From Marsupella aquatica (taxonomy: Eukaryota; Marchantiophyta), in the NCBI GenBank assembly GCA_973895155.1, contig OZ316894.1:14694001-14758000 (forward strand): 64,000 bases of DNA, in the 5' to 3' direction. Positions 12,241 to 22,108 of the stretch are shown piece after piece. Each line of letters opens with the position of its first letter. Position 1 is the first letter of the stretch. The notes beneath the pieces were generated by a model that had not been told where the DNA came from, did not search any database, and saw nothing but the letters and a program-made list of their open reading frames with translations. The position numbers and the translations under genes are program-made.

Positions 12241-12474
12241 AAGCACCAATCTTATCAAGCGCAAGATCTTTGACATTTGAAACAGGTTTTTTAGAAGATT
12301 TGTGTCAAATCCAGGAAAAATGGTTGAGACCAAGAATAGCGCTAGACGCTTGTATTATAAACTTTTGGAAACTGTTTTCCCAGAAAGCATAGGGTCGCAC
12401 TAGGCGCTGCCAAAACTAGTTTAGAAATCTTTGCTATATATCTACTCTATAACAACCAAATCAAAATATGGATT
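12241..12474. other. Spacer with two palindrome variants
   Basis: No gene is seen. Decayed palindromes are at about 12337-12350 (TAGCGCTAGACGCT) and 12395-12409. The stretch probably belongs to the LINE-C copy or its flank. Confidence 0.4.
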
Positions 12475-12612
12475 GAGGACATAGTTGTCCTCTTCTGAGC
12501 AATCTCTTTTGGTTGCTCTTTTCTTTGATTGCATTGTACTTTACTTTTTGTGGCAGCTCCTTTGACTTTCATGGTCCCGGAGCTTATAATACATTACCAT
12601 TACCATTACCAT
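12475..12612 (+). mobile_element. LINE-A 3' tail-only insertion
   Basis: These 138 bp are identical in plan to the last part of other LINE-A copies: the hairpin GAGGACATAGTTGTCCTC, then the CAGCTCC...GGAGCTTA stem, then an ATTACC-repeat tail. The copy begins almost exactly at the hairpin. It has no coding capacity. Confidence 0.85.
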
Positions 12613-13785
12613 ATGTTAGCGATTAGCAAATCGATCCAATGTCAGTCTCCCATCCATTACCACAAAATGAAAGGGCTAGTTCCAATCAACAAAAACTATT
12701 CTGGATTTTCTAGTCATAGAAGACATTGCCGTCTTAGTCTATCGGGAGATTCAAGAACATTGGGTGCCTCCGTCGGGCAAGTGAGCATACTAGCACCGGG
12801 CGCTAGTTCTCTCAATCATGGACAAACCGCACTCATCATCAATGCCAACCTTAGATTGGGCTCTATCGGGAACAAAACCGTGCTCACGAGTGCTGATGCC
12901 AAGGATGGCATTCTCTCCACACCTCTTTGAGGGTCCTTGCCAGGAATGGTTGTATTTTGGAAATCAATCCTCCCTAGCTCCTCTTGGGTGCGAATGCCAT
13001 CCTCATGAGTCGGGTTGTGGAGAGGAAGGGGCCAATGAATTGTAAATCTTTCCAAAAAATGCCTTGGTAAAGAATCTCTAAGCCATGGGATAAGCATCTC
13101 GCCAGGGCTAATAGCTTTGCCTGGAGGAAGGTTCAATGTGTTGGGAAGTCACTCGTCTCGCTCCACTCAGGCTGTTCAGTGATGGGCAGCAAACCCTCCT
13201 CCAAAATCATTTGAGACAAACTACGCACTTTGGTTCCATGATCCATTTCAGGTTAGCGATGGCAATTTGAACACAAATGGAAGCGCATGAGAAGAACATG
13301 TAACCAAAATCCAAAACCGAGATTGCGGTATGAAATGCTCAGGATGAAACGCGAACGCAAGGATATGGGGAATGATAGAGACCGTGGTTGCCTCAAACGG
13401 TCCTTGGGACCAAATGTTCATAATGTCAGTTCAACGTTTGAAAGAGACAAAAGATCAACAAAAACTTTGTGACTGACGTCAGTCGATAAGAATGGGAATC
13501 TTTCCGTTAGTATTACAAAAATAAAGTGAGGATATTGAAGAGAGGAGAGTATTTGCTCTAGCGGAGTAAAGTTATAGTAGCGTTGGGCACTACTATAACA
13601 TTCTAGGATATTAATGACAAAAATGAGAGTAAACATGATGCAATGACAATAATATGTATGAATAAAAATGAACTAAATTAATTTTACAAAATAGTTATAG
13701 CGCCCAAAGAGGATATTATCTGAGTACTCATTTGAGTAGCGCCCGGCGCTAGCATAACCTCAATATGTACCTATGAAGGTAAATA
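12613..13785. other. No recognisable gene; three palindrome copies
   Basis: Frames here are short and match nothing I know. A minus-strand frame (12816-13136) is open for about 100 codons but has no recognisable motif. Palindromes lie at 12791-12805 (TAGCACCGGGCGCTA), 13578-13592 (decayed) and 13736-13753 (TAGCGCCCGGCGCTA, the best single copy). Confidence 0.4.
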
Positions 13786-14108
13786 CTATTCTGACCTAAC
13801 CTCATCAGATAACTCTAATCCGCTTAATTTAGACCTATCGATGGACTCTGCTTTGTCATCTATGAATTTGCTCTTGCATATATCATCAACATAAGGGTTT
13901 CTAACAAACTTCCTATCAGAACCCCTCCTCAGTCTAAGGCCTTTATTCTCCCATTGGAGAGTCCGCGCACTATCTACTCTCCTGGCCGCATTCTCAATGT
14001 ATGAAGGTAAAACAAATGGTTTCTTGGAGGTTCCAATATAACTCTTGGCAAATTTCCTCCTGAGTTGGAAATGCCTTCGTAGATTCCAGTCAGACTTGAG
14101 GATGAGAA
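13786..14108 (-). CDS. Unknown protein, exon-like open frame without start codon
   Basis: The minus strand is open for about 107 codons from the LINE-B tail junction to a stop at 13786-13788. It encodes a basic, charged peptide (LRRHFQLRRKFAKSYIG near its start, RTLQWENKGLRLRRGSDRK in the middle). There is no ATG at its head, so it looks like an internal exon whose upstream part was displaced by the LINE-B insertion. A possible donor (AG then GTCAGA) lies just before the stop, and the following putative intron contains the best copy of the palindrome. I do not recognise the family and propose no function. Confidence 0.4.
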
Positions 14109-14110
14109 TC

Positions 14111-16128
14111 TAAGTCAAAGTCAAAGTCAAAGTCAAATTCTAAGCTCCACGACGACCCAATGAGTCAAGGGAGCTGTGGCAAAAAAGCCAAATACAAAGC
14201 AAAGAAATGAGTCAAATGCTCATGTGAGGATCTCTACATCCTCACTAATAACAAACTAAGGACCTTAAGAGTCACTAATGTGTAATGCTATCACATCGTT
14301 TCCTATCCACTGCCATGATATACAATCCAAGTTGCTTTGGTGGCAACCTAAATAGATCATGCAGATCAGAAACAAGGATTTGATGTGCTATTTGAACCTC
14401 CTCATACCATCTACATGCTATGAATACATGATATTCATTCTCAATGCTGCCACTATCACAAAGTCTACACACACTATCCTGCCTCCTAATTCCCTTCCAT
14501 CTACCCTCCTCTACCTCCAAGTGATGTGAGCTGAGTCTATATCTAGCAATCACTTGTCTCAACCTCGTAGAAATGGGAGCTCTAAGATACTCTTGTTCTT
14601 CATACAACATCATGGGGTTTACATCCCTCATAAAATACTGTAATCTAGGGCTAGGATCACTCCAAAGTTTTCTAATAGCTTTATCACGCAAGAGTGACCA
14701 AAGCTTCTTTGGTTGAGTATGCCACTCATGCTCAGATAAGTCTCATGATTGGGCCCAGCTACATACATCAGCATACCAACCAAAAGCTCTAGATATGTGA
14801 AAGGCTTGCGTAGGTAGCCTAGAATCATTCAACGCCTCCACTCTCCTAGCATATTGAAGAGTGTGATAGAGAGCTTCAACCTCCAATGGTAGAAGACCTA
14901 CCTCAGCCAATAACAAGTATGGGGTTTGGGTTTTCACTCCAAGCTCCATCTCCAAGAAAAGCTTTTGGATAGCCTCTACCTTTTTCCAACAAGATTGAGA
15001 AGTAGAAGGGCCCCATACTTGCACCCCATAAAGAATAACAGGCCTTACCAAGGAATTGAAGAGTTGTTTCTTCAACTTCCAAGTGGAAAGACTTGCTCCC
15101 TTGCACTTCTGAACCATGCTATAGAAGGCCTTGTAACCGTGAGCCACCCTATGCGTCACACATGTAGCCCAACTCATGCTTCGAGAAAACTCCACCCCAA
15201 GATACTTGTAAGAGGTCACCATCTCCACCTTTTCACCTGCAAAATAGAGAGAAAGCTCTTGCTTTGTACCAAGTACAAGGCACTTGGTCTTCCTCATGTT
15301 GACCTGCATGCCTTATTGTTTGCAAAAATGCTCTAGGGCTAGAAGATGTTGTTGCAAATCAGATTGGGAGTGAGCTAGAAGCACCACATCATCTGCAAAT
15401 ATAAGAAGTTGGATGGCCAGAGTTCCCAACTGAGAACCTACGCCTCCCATCTCCTCTAGCAAATCATGTAGTTGGTCAATGAAGACCCCAAAGAGCGTTG
15501 GAGATAGTGGGCAGCCTTGGATCACACCAAGTGTCCTAGGAACCTCCTCATAGCTACTACCAGAGAATCTAATCATTACCTTTTGATACAATTGTGCAAT
15601 AGCTATTCTCATCTCAAGAGGAACTTCGAGACTAATCAACCGCTCCCAAAGCTTGTGTCTACAAACCCTATCAAATGCTTTGGAGAAGTCTACAAACAAG
15701 CAAAATAGAGGTAGCTTGAGTCTTTTAGCCCTCTCCTCTAACACTCTAAGGCAAAGCATGTGATCTAGAGTACTAAAACCTGCCCTAAAACCAGCTTGTG
15801 ATGATGCTCTTTTCATGTGTTTTTCAACCCAAGTGCTGATACCAAAGAAGATCCACCCCATTGTAGGAGCTCCACTGTGAACCCTTGCAAATCTGCAGCC
15901 TTGCCCTTTTGCATTCTAGATAGTTGAGTTTGCACCTCTATATCTGAGAATTGAATAGCTTCCCCAATTTCCAAAGGCATGGAAGTGGCTTTAGGATAGA
16001 AGTAGAGAGATCTCACATAGCTTACCAATGTTTGTTGCTCCAAGCAAGGATCTTCTTTTTTCACCTGAAATCTCTTCCAAAAGCCTTTAGGATTCTCTTG
16101 AAGTTCTTGGGAAAGCACATCTCCCGTA
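14111..16128 (-). mobile_element. LINE-B copy, 5'-truncated, internal RT deletion
   Basis: Read on the minus strand, this copy starts 5'-truncated near 16128 in the pre-RT region and passes the RT blocks (FVDFSKAFDRV, IQGCPLSP and LLIFADDVVLLAH, the catalytic Asp pair). It ends in a C-terminal knuckle (CRLCDSGSIENEYHVFIAC), a 3' UTR hairpin and a TTTGAC-repeat tail at 14111-14135. Compared with the copy at 40.7-45.3 kb it lacks about 185 bp just before the first RT block, at about 15835. A frameshift near 14690-14760 also breaks the C-terminus. RT of this family copies its own RNA at a nicked target, but this copy lacks the endonuclease. I could not identify its target duplication. Confidence 0.88.
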
Positions 16129-16129
16129 G

Positions 16130-16239
16130 TATGTCAACACAATTTATTTCCTAAAAATATGTTTAGAATAGAATAGACAGCAAAGAGTGAATTCCGGATG
16201 AGGGAGCTTGACAAAAAGCTTACAAGCATTACTTAGAAG
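16130..16239. repeat. Left copy of a long target duplication flanking LINE-A
   Basis: These 110 bp recur at 17114-17230 on the other side of the LINE-A insertion. The right copy is 7 bp longer because of a small internal deletion here near 16175. Both copies run from TATGTCAACACAATTTATTT to TACAAGCATTACTTAGAAG. Confidence 0.85.
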
Positions 16240-17113
16240 CAACAGATTGAGGGGCTGCAAAAGCTATTTCTTGAGATGGAGCTTGGGATCAAGTCACAAA
16301 CCCCATATGCACTTACACTTGCAGAGGCAGGCTTGTTTCCTTTGGAGGTGGAGGCACTCTTCCACACACTCAAATACATCATGCGTGTAAGAGAGTTGAA
16401 GGAAACCAGATTTCCTTTTCATGCCTTGCGCTCATCTTCAGCTAAAGGGTGGTATGCAGATGTGTGCAGGTGGGCCCATGCTTGGGATTTTCCTGAACAT
16501 GAATGGCCAACACACCCAACCAAGCTAAGAGCAAAACTTGAGCAAAAGGCTTTGCACAAACTTTGGCATGAACCTAGCCCACGGCAGCAATACTACATGA
16601 GAGATGTGAACCCCATGAAGAAATATCGAGAACAAGAATACTTATCTAGCACTATCTCAGTACAACTTAGACAACTTATTGCTCAGTATAGACTAAGCTC
16701 ACACCACCTTGAAGTAGAACAAGGGAGATGGAAGGATATTGACAGGAAAAAGAGGGTTTGTCAACTATGTGATAGCTCTAGTATAGAGAATGAATATCAT
16801 GTATTCATTGCTTGCAAGTTTTATGAGGGGGTTAGGATGGCATCTCAAATCTTGGTGAAAGATTTGTATGCATTGTTTGGTCTGCCCCCTCAGCAACTTG
16901 GAAGATATATCTTTGCGGTGGATAGGGAAAGGAGAATAGGTTTGGAAAATCTTTCAGGGCTCTCTAGGTCCATAGTTTCTTTGAGGACATAGTTGTCCTC
17001 TTCTGAGAAATCTCTTTTGGTTGCTCTTTTCTTTGATTGCATTGTACTTTACTTTTTGTGGCAGCTCCTTTGACTTTCATGGTCCCGGAGGTTATAATAC
17101 ATTACCATTACCA
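16240..17113 (+). mobile_element. LINE-A copy, 5'-truncated, with intact C-terminal ORF2 frame
   Basis: The copy is 874 bp and contains the C-terminal part of ORF2 (16276-16992, 238 codons, no stop inside). The frame ends with a Cys/His knuckle (CQLCDSSSIENEYHVFIAC) shared with LINE-B, then the 3' UTR hairpin at 16983-17000, the second stem and an ATTACC tail. It is nearly identical to the 3' part of the copy at 19.2-22.1 kb, so insertion was recent. It is flanked by direct repeats of 110 and 117 bp. The insertion sits at the 3' end of the methyltransferase-like gene. No RT or endonuclease is present. Confidence 0.9.
16983..17000 (+). promoter_or_regulatory. LINE-A 3' UTR hairpin
   Basis: GAGGACA-TAGT-TGTCCTC forms a perfect 7-bp stem with a 4-nt loop just at the ORF2 stop. 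The same hairpin occurs in every LINE-A 3' end in the window. LINE-B has a different stem at the matching place. Confidence 0.7.
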
Positions 17114-17230
17114 TATGTCAACACAATTTATTTCCTAAAAATATGTTTAGAATAGAATTGGAAAGTGACAGCAAGGAGTGAATTCCGGATGAGGGAGCTT
17201 GACAAAAAGCTTACAAGCATTACTTAGAAG
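17114..17230. repeat. Right copy of the long LINE-A target duplication
   Basis: These 117 bp match 16130-16239. The right end overlaps the last codons and stop of the methyltransferase-like gene, so this side is the continuous original sequence. Confidence 0.85.
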
Positions 17231-18341
17231 AATCTTTGTTGTCGCTCCCTTCATCAAATTTGTGATCGTCTCCAGTTTGAGATCCTATAGGAATGAGAGC
17301 ATCCAACTCTTCTCCCCCTTCCTTTGCATCCTCTTTGTTGTTGGAATCAAAATTGAGTTTTGATCTAAGTTTGTCTCTCTTCCTCTTCACAACCACATTT
17401 GCGGAAGGAGCATTTATTTGAGGAACTTTTGGAGTGAGAAGTTCCAAAAATATCCTTGAGGCTGTTTCAATGAACTCCTTCCTATTTTCCACCCCAAGAA
17501 CAAATTGGCCACAATAGTCCCTGGCCACAAAAGTACTCCCAGAACCTACAACCCAATCAAAAACAATATCTCTTGGGCATGTAATTAACTTGAGTACTGA
17601 CTGCATAAATCCAGGATGGAGTCTGGCATTTCCAACAAACTCAAGCTTGGGACTAGTATCCACCTTTGCAAGCGGAAGTCCTATCAGCAGATTTGTGATG
17701 GAGGGATCCTTGGTTTTTGATAGGGGCCTGAACTTTGGGTCCTTGGGGACTTTCACTTTTGAGGAGATTCGAGAAAATATATCTAATCGCAAAGTGAATA
17801 CCTGAAATGAACAACAATAAGGTCAGGTCCACATAAATTTAACAGCGCCAGGCACTAGCAAAAGTATAAGTAATGTTTGTATATTTACCTGAACATCGGA
17901 CTTGGCGCGGTACATAGGGAACCCCATCACCACATTATGAGTCGAGAGGCACTGGAATTTCTTTGACTCTTGACACGCTGCAATGACTTGCAAAATCTGA
18001 TCATAATCTCCCGTATGGAGGATTGCAATCATTCCATCATTAGCCAAAAAATGATCCATTGCTCGGAAAAAAGATCGAGCTATGGTGTAGTTAGGAATGT
18101 TCCATTTTGGAACTTTCTGGTCAAGCATTGTTGGCTTTGACCCAGTTGGTAGATAAATGAAACCAGCGTCAACACCAAAAGGCCTCTCCTTCCCACCCCT
18201 CACGGCTCCCTTGAGATGGCATCCTGATTTGATGAGGTCTTTAACCCACTTCTTGGCATCAGTAACCCAATCGGGCTTCTCTTCCTTATTAAAAACACTC
18301 ACTAGTACATTTTCAGTGTTTTTTTTATGCTCCAATATCGC
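17220..18341 (-). CDS. DNA N4/N6-methyltransferase-like protein, two exons, 5' end missing
   Basis: Two minus-strand frames join across an 87-bp phase-0 intron (17802-17888; donor CAG|GTAAAT, acceptor TTTCAG). Exon 1 is open back to a stop near 18344 with no ATG, so the true start is lost or upstream. The layout fits the permuted N6/N4 DNA methylase fold. A decayed DPPY-like site (FIYLPTGSK) comes first, then a strand such as DGMIAILHTGDYDQIL. In exon 2 the AdoMet-binding motif I appears as FDWVVGSGSTFVARD, followed by GQFVLGVENRKEF. Known enzymes carry DPPY and a DPFxGSGTT-like motif; here both are altered, so activity is doubtful. The C-terminus is acidic and charged. The two-exon frame has no internal stop. 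It may be a transposon-carried gene or a host relative. LINE fragments lie at both ends. Confidence 0.6.
17802..17888 (-). other. Intron of methyltransferase-like gene containing a palindrome
   Basis: This 87-bp GT-AG intron contains a copy of the recurrent palindrome at 17843-17859 (core GCCAGGCAC). Confidence 0.65.
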
Positions 18342-18362
18342 GCCTCGTCACTCTTCCAATAC

Positions 18363-18402
18363 TCAAAGTCAAAGTCAAATTCTAAGCTCCACGACGACCC
18401 AA
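18363..18402 (-). mobile_element. LINE-B tail fragment (about 40 bp)
   Basis: The plus strand shows TCAAAG repeats followed by TCTAAGCTCCACGACGACCC, exactly the extreme 3' end of LINE-B in minus orientation. It is very short and sits just upstream of the methyltransferase-like exon 1, possibly explaining the missing gene start. Confidence 0.75.
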
Positions 18403-19174
18403 TACTAATACCGTCGCACGGTTTCAATATTTTACCTTACGCAATTTGCCATTATTTTTACATCGCATATTATTTGTCCGATACAAAAGCCATCGGTCCC
18501 CATTTCTGTTATTTTTGGCATCAGATGTGTTCCGATGCGGAGAGTATCGGAAATGTCTCTAATAACTTTCAGGAGGGGTCTGATGCAGATTGAATTGGAT
18601 ATTGCCACAATTGTAAGGCACTATGTTTCCGAATACTTTCCGTTGGTCACTGCATCGGACAGAGTGTGGGAAAACTAACATTCATAAGTTTATTAAGAAA
18701 TGTGTTCACTCTCATAGGAGAGGGTACATGAAATAAAACAATGATATCATATATAATGCCGGTAAAAGTAAACATTCAGAGGTGGTCCTATCTGATTGGT
18801 CCCAAGGTACACTAGCAAGGACCTCAAGGCTCGGGGTCCAAATCTTCAACCCTTGAGTCTTAGCTTTACCATTGCAAGCACTTGGCTATGGCAGCACACT
18901 CCATGGCACCTCCACACATTTGAGGATTGGCTATGACTCTTTAGATGCTCCCAGCACATCATGGCATGCTGCTGGTTTTCTTATGTACTACTCACTCTAC
19001 ATGCTACATACGTATTACTCAAGAAGAACTATCTTGACGGGATTACATTCGCCGATGTGGCAATCTGGTGATTGCTTCATCCATCAGATTTGATTTTGAG
19101 TGATAATTGTAGAGTTCACTGAAGGTGAAAGACGTTCATGAATAGAGGGAGGTCGACTTGTACAAGGACAGGTC
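18403..19174. other. No gene; short ATCGG-type repeats in first part
   Basis: Within about 18478-18665 the words TCCGATAC, CATCGGT, TCCGATGCGG, TATCGGA and GCATCGGAC recur in both orientations. This resembles subterminal repeats of a DNA transposon such as the CACTA element to the right, but no terminal CACTA pair could be fixed. Nothing is recognised in 18670-19174. Confidence 0.35.
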
Positions 19175-20056
19175 GATCTGTTACGTCTCCAGTTTCGCAA
19201 TTCTGAGCTTGGGGCGAAATTTCACTTCGAGTTGGAAGGGAAATTGGCTGCGGTTTAAGCTCAAACTTTGCCAGAGCATTGGAAACAGCGAGAATGAATC
19301 ACTGGCAAAGTTAGAGCTGCAACCGACATCATTTGGTATGCACTTTAGCATGCGCGATCTGCTACGTCTCCAGTTTCGCGATTCTGAGCTTGGGGCGAAA
19401 TTTCACTTCGAGTTGGAAGGGCAATCGGCTGCGGTTTAAGCTTAGACTTTGCCAGAGCATTGGAAACAGCGAGAATCTATCACTGGCAAAGTTAGAGCTG
19501 CAACCGACATCGTTTGGTATGCACTTTGGCATGCGCGATCTGCTATGTCTCTAGTTTCGCGATTCTGAGCTCGGGGTGAAATTTCACTTCGAGTTGGAAG
19601 GGCAATCGGTTGCGGTTTGAGCTCAGATTTTGCCAGAGCATTGGAAACAACAAGAATGTATCACTGGCAAAGTAAGAGCTGCAACCGACATCGTTTGATA
19701 TGCACTTTAGCATGCACGATCTGTTACGTCTCCAGTTTCGCAATTCTGAGCTTGGGGTGAAATTTCACTTCGAGTTGGAAGGGAAATTGGTTACGGTTTA
19801 AGCTCAGACTTTGCCAGAGCATTGGAAATAGCGAGAATGTATCACTGGCAAAGTTAGAGCTGCAACCAACATCGTTTGGTATGCACTTTAGCATGCACGA
19901 TCTGCTACGTGTCCAGTTTCGGGATTCTGAGTTTGGGGCGAAATTTCACTTCGAGTTGGAAGGGCAATCGGCTGCGGTTTGAGCTCAGATTTTGGCAGAG
20001 TGTTGCAAACAGCGAGAGTGTATCACTGGCAAAGGTAGAGCTGCAACTGACATCCT
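19175..20056 (+). repeat. 181-bp tandem units (five) forming the LINE-A 5' region
   Basis: The GATCTG(C/T)TACGT start recurs at 19175, 19356, 19537, 19718 and 19899, an exact 181-bp step. The last unit is cut at about 20056. Units differ by scattered substitutions only. Each contains a CTGGCAAAG(T)TAGAGCTGCAAC stretch. ORF1 of LINE-A begins 60 bp after the array, so the array occupies the place of a LINE 5' UTR and promoter. Confidence 0.9.
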
Positions 20057-20116
20057 CTACTGCTCCCAATTTCTATTTGTCGTCTAAGAGTACATTCTAA
20101 CAACAGTTTCAGCTTT

Positions 20117-20890
20117 GTGATGGCAACGGAGGAGATTGCCCATCTCAAGGCTTTGCTTGAGAAAATCTTAGTTGTGGCTGAAAACTCCGCAATTGAGATT
20201 ACCACGCTCAGCAAGGAGGTGACGGAGCTAAAGAATGAGAATGTCAAGCAAAAGAGGTTGATTAGTGATCTTCGATCTCAAACTCAGGAGAATGGTAAGC
20301 AACTCTCATTGCTTGCATCGTGTTTTGGAGACATGGAGAAGAGTATGTGCCCAGAGAAATCAGTGATACATGAGGCTGTAGGGGAGATTGAGGAGAAGCT
20401 CAAAACCTTTGCACAGGCTGCAAAACAATCACATATGGAATTTATCCAAGCCAAGGAGGAGGAGAGGAGAGCACTAGAGGAAGAACACAAGAACCAGCAT
20501 GCAAGAGTCAGCAACTGCAAAATATGAGGCCTTGTTGAGGAGGAGAAGGAAGACACCAAGAAGGTAGCAATTTCATTCTTCCAATCTCAGATGAAAGTGC
20601 ATGACCCTATCATTTTGCAAGCATATAGGATTGGGCAAAAGAATGGGGACCTTCCACGTCCAATCTTGGTGAAGTTTGCAGCTGAATCCGAGAAAGCTAG
20701 AGTGATGGCTAACAGGAGCATGCTTAAAGGGCTAAGGATTTGGTTGGATGATGATCTGACTCCCACACAAGTCCAAGCAAGGAAAATTGAGCTTGAGAAG
20801 GTGAGGGTAGCCAAAGACCAAGGATTGGTAGCCTACTTGCGCAATGGACAAGCTGTTGTTACCAATAAGAAGAGAGTTGTTTCTAAATGA
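20117..20890 (+). pseudogene. LINE-A ORF1 protein (one stop)
   Basis: The frame starts with ATG at 20117 soon after the tandem units. Residues about 1-135 are strongly coiled-coil (heptads such as EVTELKNENVKQKRLISDL). A TGA at 20525-20527 interrupts the frame. The same frame continues to 20890 with a nucleic-acid-binding C-terminal region (RPILVKF, RSMLKGLRIWLDDDLTP). This plan matches L1-type ORF1 proteins, which trimerise and chaperone element RNA in cytoplasmic particles. LINE-B ORF1 has a serine codon at the stop position, so the TGA is a point change in this copy. Confidence 0.8.
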
Positions 20891-20910
20891 TGGATTGGGA
20901 CCTTGAGAAT

Positions 20911-21992
20911 CATGGCATGGAATGTTTCAGGACTTTCCATAGAAACAGCAATTGGAGGGGAACCTTTGTTTGAGAATTTTGACATCTTGCTTTTCACGGA
21001 GACTTGGGAATATGAGGGAAATGCTCTACCTAGCATTAAAGGCTTTACTTGCATACAATCCATCTTCAATGAGAAGAAGACCACACGGGGAAGAGGGTTT
21101 GGAGGCATTGCTGTCTACACCAAGAATCAACTTCAACACATTCTACACCAAGAATCAACTTCAACTTCAAGTCATTCTTTATGGAGCACCAATTTGGGGA
21201 GCAGGTGTGTCTAAATCTGGGTGGCAACAGATTGAGGGGCTGCAAAAGCTATTTCTTGAGATGGAGCTTGGGATCAAGTCACAAACCCCATATGCACTTA
21301 CACTTGCAGAGGCAGGCTTGTTTCCTTTGGAGGTGGAGGCACTCTTCCACACACTCAAATACATCATGCGTGTAAGAGAGTTGGAGGAAACCAGATTTCC
21401 TTTTCATGCCTTGCGCTCATCTTTAGCTAAAGGGTGGTATGCAGATGTGTGCAGGTGGGCCCATGCTTGGGATTTTCCTGAACATGAATGGCCAACACAC
21501 CCAACCAAGCTAAGAGCAAAACTTGAGCAAAAGGCTTTGCACAAACTTTGGCATGAACCTAGCCCACGGCAGCAATACTACATGAGAGATGTGAACCCCA
21601 TGAAGAAATATTGAGAACAAGAATACTTATCTAGCACTATCTCAGTACAACTTAGACAACTTATTGCTCAGTATAGACTAAGCTCACACCACCTTGAAGT
21701 AGAACAAGGGAGATGGAAGGATATTGACAGGAAAAAGAGGGTTTGTCAACTATGTGATAGCTCTAGTATAGAGAATGAATATCATGTATTCATTGCTTGC
21801 AAGTTTTATGAGGGGATTAGGATGGTATCTCAAATCTTGGTGAAAGATTTGTATGCATTGTTTGGTCTGCCCCCTCAGCAACTTGGAAGATATATCTTTG
21901 CGGTGGATAGGGAAAGGAGAATAGGTTTGGAAAATCTTTCAGGGCTCTCTAGGTCCATAGTTTCTTTGAGGACATAGTTGTCCTCTTCTGAG
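20911..21992 (+). pseudogene. LINE-A ORF2, endonuclease start fused to C-terminus by deletion
   Basis: The first part (from ATG at 20911) encodes the start of an AP-type endonuclease: MAWNVSGLS, an LLFTETW block and GRGFGGIAVYTK. Near 21150 the sequence jumps to the end of RT (VILYGAPIWGAG) and continues into the C-terminal domain and CQLCDSSSIENEYHVF knuckle. About 2 kb of endonuclease and RT are missing. A TGA at 21612-21614 replaces the CGA found in the 16.2-kb copy. No active enzyme can be made. Confidence 0.82.
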
Positions 21993-22108
21993 CAATCTCT
22001 TTTGGTTGCTCTTTTCTTTGATTGCATTGTACTTTACTTTTTGTGGCAGCTCCTTTGACTTTCATGGTCCCGGAGCTTATAATACATTACCATTACCATT
22101 ACCATTAC

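Larger units (their letters stand above)
19175..22108 (+). mobile_element. LINE-A, 5'-complete but internally deleted copy
   Basis: The order is tandem 5' units, ORF1, the start of the endonuclease, a deletion junction near 21150, the C-terminus of ORF2, 3' UTR hairpin, stem and ATTACC tail (ending about 22108). The element lies inside the 3' side of the CACTA element. It lacks most of the endonuclease and all RT, so it would depend on another copy. The deletion junction shows a repeat of CAAGAATCAACTTCAAC, consistent with a microhomology-type loss. I could not fix the target duplication. Confidence 0.85.

Noticed and set aside
1303-17859. CRISPR-like interpretation of the spaced palindromes
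   Set aside because: Spacing is irregular over many kilobases and the genome is eukaryotic; these are dispersed repeats.
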